Shown here in pieces: positions 5,880 to 7,668 of a DNA stretch of 7,668 nucleotides. The notes under the pieces are model-generated. The model made no database searches. It was not told where the DNA came from and was given only the letters and a program-made list of their open reading frames with translations. Made by a program: the position numbers and the translations under genes. The stretch lies in assembly GCA_050741915.1 (NCBI GenBank), contig JBOGEX010000021.1:1-7668 (forward strand), given 5' to 3'. This DNA is from JACCTH01 sp050741915 (lineage in GTDB: Bacteria > Actinomycetota > Acidimicrobiia > Spongiisociales > ZC4RG35). Each line of letters starts with the position of its first letter. Position 1 is the stretch's first letter.

Positions 5880-6575
5880 TGAGCCGTTCCACGAGAAGCC
5901 CGCGGCAAAGAGGTCGACTTCGTGGCCGACGACATCCACCAGGCCCTTCTCTGTAGCTTGGTCGATTCCCGACAGGTCGAGTTCCGCTCTCGACCATGTG
6001 TCGCCGTCGGTGGAAGTCCAGATTGCTGGGATCGCCTCTCCCTCGCCGTACCACTCCATACCTGCGGCGACCAGGCCCAGTCCGGTGTCCGTGACCGATT
6101 CGATCTCGACACCTCCGGCGGGGTTGCTAAAGGGCATCAAAGCTGCCCGTGTCCATGAGATGCCAGCTGGCGAAGTCCAAATGGCACCGTCCGAGACTTG
6201 ATGACCAACCGCCACGAAAACATCGCCGGCGTCAAACCACGCCACGTCTTCCATCTCAGCTTCAACGACAACCTCATCGTTGCGGGACCATGACCGGCCG
6301 TCCGATGAAACCCAGGAGATTGCTCTCGGCTCGCCGACTGAAACTCGGGAACCAACCGCCACGAAGGAAGATGGGCCCGCCGCTACAGCCGTCACGAGCT
6401 GATCACCAACTCCACCGAACACCGCTTCGTCGTGAGGGATCCGGCGCCAGCCGCTCTCTTCCCCCACCGATGAGCTGCGGGTGAGTGTCAATGTATCGAC
6501 TACCCAAACGACGAAGCGCTCGGCTCCGGAGACCGTCACTTCGAGATTGTTGTCGGGTTCGCACCAGGACGCGTA
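5880..6575 (-). pseudogene. Truncated Asp-box (BNR-like) beta-propeller fragment
   Basis: On the minus strand about 230 codons encode repeated blade motifs: AISWVSSDGRSWSR, GAIWTSPAGISWTR and AIWTSTDGDTWSR. Between them come strands such as FVAVGS, FVAVGH and LVAAGM. The SxDGxxW pattern is the Asp-box of sialidase/BNR-type propellers; the middle copy is degenerate. I count about three blades, where a complete propeller needs six or more. No ATG, signal peptide or ribosome-binding site precedes the match. The same frame stays open from 6857 to 5682, but its two ends lie opposite the recombinase remnant and the toxin gene and do not look like propeller sequence. The similarity fades near 5883, about 65 bp after the toxin stop, and near 6575, where recombinase sequence begins. 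The function of the parent protein is unknown; it was probably an extracellular or surface protein. Confidence 0.65.
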
Positions 6576-6593
6576 TCTGGACTTCCTGATCAT

Positions 6594-6939
6594 CTCCCCA
6601 CGATCCGGGTGCTCGATCGATATGTGTATCGGGGAACGCAGCCAAGGTCCCATCCTTCTCAACCGGGAAACAACTTCCCGGTTGGATCGGCACGCCGCCA
6701 CCCGCATCGTCAAACGACTCGCCCGACAAGCCGGTATCGGCAAGAAGATCAGCCCCCATTCCCTTCGCCACTCCTTCATCACCGCCGCCCTCGATGCCGG
6801 GGTTGCGCTTCGAGATGTCCAGGAAGCAGCCTCCCACGCCGACCCTAGGACCACCATGCGCTACGACCGGGCCCGAGGATCCCTCGACCGACACGCCACC
6901 TACATCGTCGCCACCTACCTCGCCGCAGTCAGCAGATAA
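6594..6939 (+). pseudogene. C-terminal remnant of a tyrosine recombinase/integrase
   Basis: About 115 residues match the C-terminal catalytic domain of actinobacterial phage-type integrases. They run from PRSGCSIDMCIGERSQGPI through LDRHAATRIVKRLARQAGI to the stop. The HxLRH box is at 6757-6771, the second conserved histidine (ASHADP) is at 6835-6837, and the nucleophilic tyrosine in TTMRYDRAR is at 6862-6864. The core-binding domain, the first catalytic arginine and the beta-hairpin lysine are missing, so the product cannot be an active recombinase. The frame is open from a GTG at 6481, but residues before about 6594 do not resemble the family and lie opposite the propeller fragment. A perfect stem-loop follows the stop by 8 bp. 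Deletion of the 5' part, together with the start of the propeller gene, explains the junction. Confidence 0.82.
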
Positions 6940-6947
6940 CCAAACGT

Positions 6948-6982
6948 TACGGGCGCCACCCAATCCGACGGTGGCGCCCGTA
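6948..6982. terminator. Perfect 13-bp stem-loop after the recombinase remnant
   Basis: TACGGGCGCCACC (6948-6960) pairs exactly with GGTGGCGCCCGTA (6970-6982) around a 9-base loop. It begins 8 bp after the recombinase stop. There is no run of T after the stem on either strand, so it is a GC-rich hairpin of the type found at actinobacterial gene ends and not a classical intrinsic terminator. The following 218 bp to the next gene hold nothing I can name. Confidence 0.55.
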
Positions 6983-7200
6983 CGAAACCCCACCCAGATC
7001 TGCCGGTTAAGGGCGGGTGCGGCCAAGCAATTCGGTCATTCTTGAGCGTTGTTATGAGCAGGTGGCGCGCTGGGCGAGCCTGGCGAACGCCTTGGCGGGT
7101 GCTGCTGCATCGGGCCTGTGCGCCGCCTGGGGCTTCTTCCCTGCCGTCTTGTCGTCTGCGGGACTACGGTTGAACCCGGGGAAAGCCGTCGGGAGAAGCA

Positions 7201-7434
7201 ATGATCGAAGCTTACGTTCTCATCCAGACCGAGATCGGGAAACCGCCGCAGGTAGCCGCGGAGCTAGGCCGTATCCACGGCCTTCGCACCGCCGACGTCA
7301 TTACCGGCCCTTATGACGTGATTGTGCGAGTGGAGGCCGCAGACGTTGATGCTCTCGGGAAGCTTGTCCTTACCAAAATCCAGGCCGTCACGGGAATCAC
7401 CCGCACCCTGACGTGCCCGGTGGTCCATCTCTAA
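7201..7434 (+). CDS. Standalone Lrp/AsnC ligand-binding (RAM) domain protein
   Basis: A 77-residue protein made only of the Lrp/AsnC C-terminal ligand-binding domain. It has the beta-alpha-beta-beta-alpha-beta order: strand EAYVLIQTEIG (3-13), helix PPQVAAELGRI, strands ADVITGPYDVIVRVEA (31-46, containing the conserved GPYDVIV turn), helix DVDALGKLVLTKIQ, and final strand TRTLTCPVVHL. The N-terminal helix-turn-helix of full Lrp proteins is absent, and no truncation is suspected because this size is common for actinobacterial standalone versions. A ribosome-binding site GGGAG (7191-7195) lies five bases before the ATG. By family knowledge it oligomerises and may bind amino acids or modulate full-length Lrp proteins; its target here is unknown. 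It appears to be a single-gene transcript. Confidence 0.92.
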   Translation: MIEAYVLIQTEIGKPPQVAAELGRIHGLRTADVITGPYDVIVRVEAADVDALGKLVLTKIQAVTGITRTLTCPVVHL

Positions 7435-7580
7435 GGAGGGTTGGATCCCCACCCGGTTGGCCGCTCCCTGTGCCACCTGACCGGACACGCCGGGACGGGC
7501 CTGTGGAAGGGAGTTTCGTTCCGGTCCGCAGTCGAGAGGGGCTTAGTGCTCTGGGTCATAAGTTCGGTCACGTATAGGGG

Positions 7581-7668
7581 TTAGGCGGCGAGGGCTTCTC
7601 GCTGGGATAGTCGGTGGAGGAGGTTGTTGAGGTCGCGGCGGGTGAACTTCCATTCGAAGGGGGTGGCG
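7581..7668 (-). CDS. IS630-like transposase, C-terminal end (partial)
   Basis: The minus strand enters the window in frame and encodes ATPFEWKFTRRDLNNLL followed by HRLSQREALAA and a TAA stop (plus-strand 7581-7583). The PFxWKFTxxDLxxLL ending is typical of IS630-family transposases, whose DDE domain would lie beyond the right edge. The gene is cut only by the window boundary, so intactness cannot be judged. An IS630 end with a TA target duplication should lie shortly to the left of the stop, within about 7500-7580. The TA at 7559-7560 is one candidate, but no inverted repeat can be checked without the other end. Confidence 0.7.
   Translation of the reverse strand, partial: ATPFEWKFTRRDLNNLLHRLSQREALAA

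Noticed and set aside
7464..7517. Possible terminator after the Lrp-like gene (CTCCC...CCAC paired with GTGG...GGGAG, then TTTCGTT)
   Set aside because: The stems are short and interrupted by unequal internal loops, and the T stretch is broken; not convincing.
7509..7524. Inverted partial match to the left-edge repeats (minus-strand CCGGAACGAAACTCCC)
   Set aside because: Only about 10 bases agree and the TCCTGC half is absent, so it is probably chance and not the other end of the same element.

Overview
The window looks like accessory DNA from a GC-rich bacterium, most likely an actinobacterium; an Acidimicrobiia-like lineage is my best guess. Clues are the RASHADPRTTMRYDRA-type tyrosine recombinase tail, the standalone Lrp/AsnC ligand-binding protein of actinobacterial type, the Asp-box propeller style, the leaderless ArsR promoter, and codons rich in third-position G/C. 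This placement is inference from protein style, not from a marker gene.

Layout. At 38-127 three spaced copies of a 16-bp motif resemble the multi-site end of an IS481-like insertion sequence. They abut the stop codon of a 787-residue lipoprotein on the minus strand (125-2488), which has a lipobox, a low-complexity linker, a beta-rich N-terminal half and a probable alpha/alpha-toroid C-terminal half. Divergent from it is a tightly coupled plus-strand operon (2686-4403): a cysteine-free ArsR-family repressor, an AHSA1-type SRPBCC protein and an alpha/beta hydrolase. It has a consensus-like promoter, a perfect 11-bp inverted-repeat operator across the -10 element, and an apparently leaderless start.

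From 4404 the DNA becomes a patchwork. First come a frameshifted remnant of a LuxR-type (STAND) ATPase regulator (4411-4717) and about 270 bp without a supportable gene. Then follows an intact DUF1778-GNAT toxin-antitoxin pair of TacA/TacT type (5026-5816) with a GTAC-rich palindromic site upstream. After it lie a truncated minus-strand Asp-box beta-propeller fragment (about 5880-6575) and the C-terminal remnant of a tyrosine recombinase (about 6594-6939), which ends at a perfect 13-bp stem-loop. A complete standalone Lrp/AsnC ligand-binding protein follows (7201-7434), and the window closes in the C-terminus of an IS630-like transposase (7581-7668, minus).

Functionally, the ArsR operon is a self-contained regulatory and catalytic unit: repressor, hydrophobic-ligand-binding protein and hydrolase. 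The TA module sits among fragments of at least three other genes and between traces of at least three mobile elements, which suggests repeated insertion and deletion. I do not see a convincing new multi-gene defence or biosynthetic system. The most original items are the uncharacterised lipoprotein, the leaderless operator-promoter of the ArsR operon, and the remnant patchwork around the TA pair.
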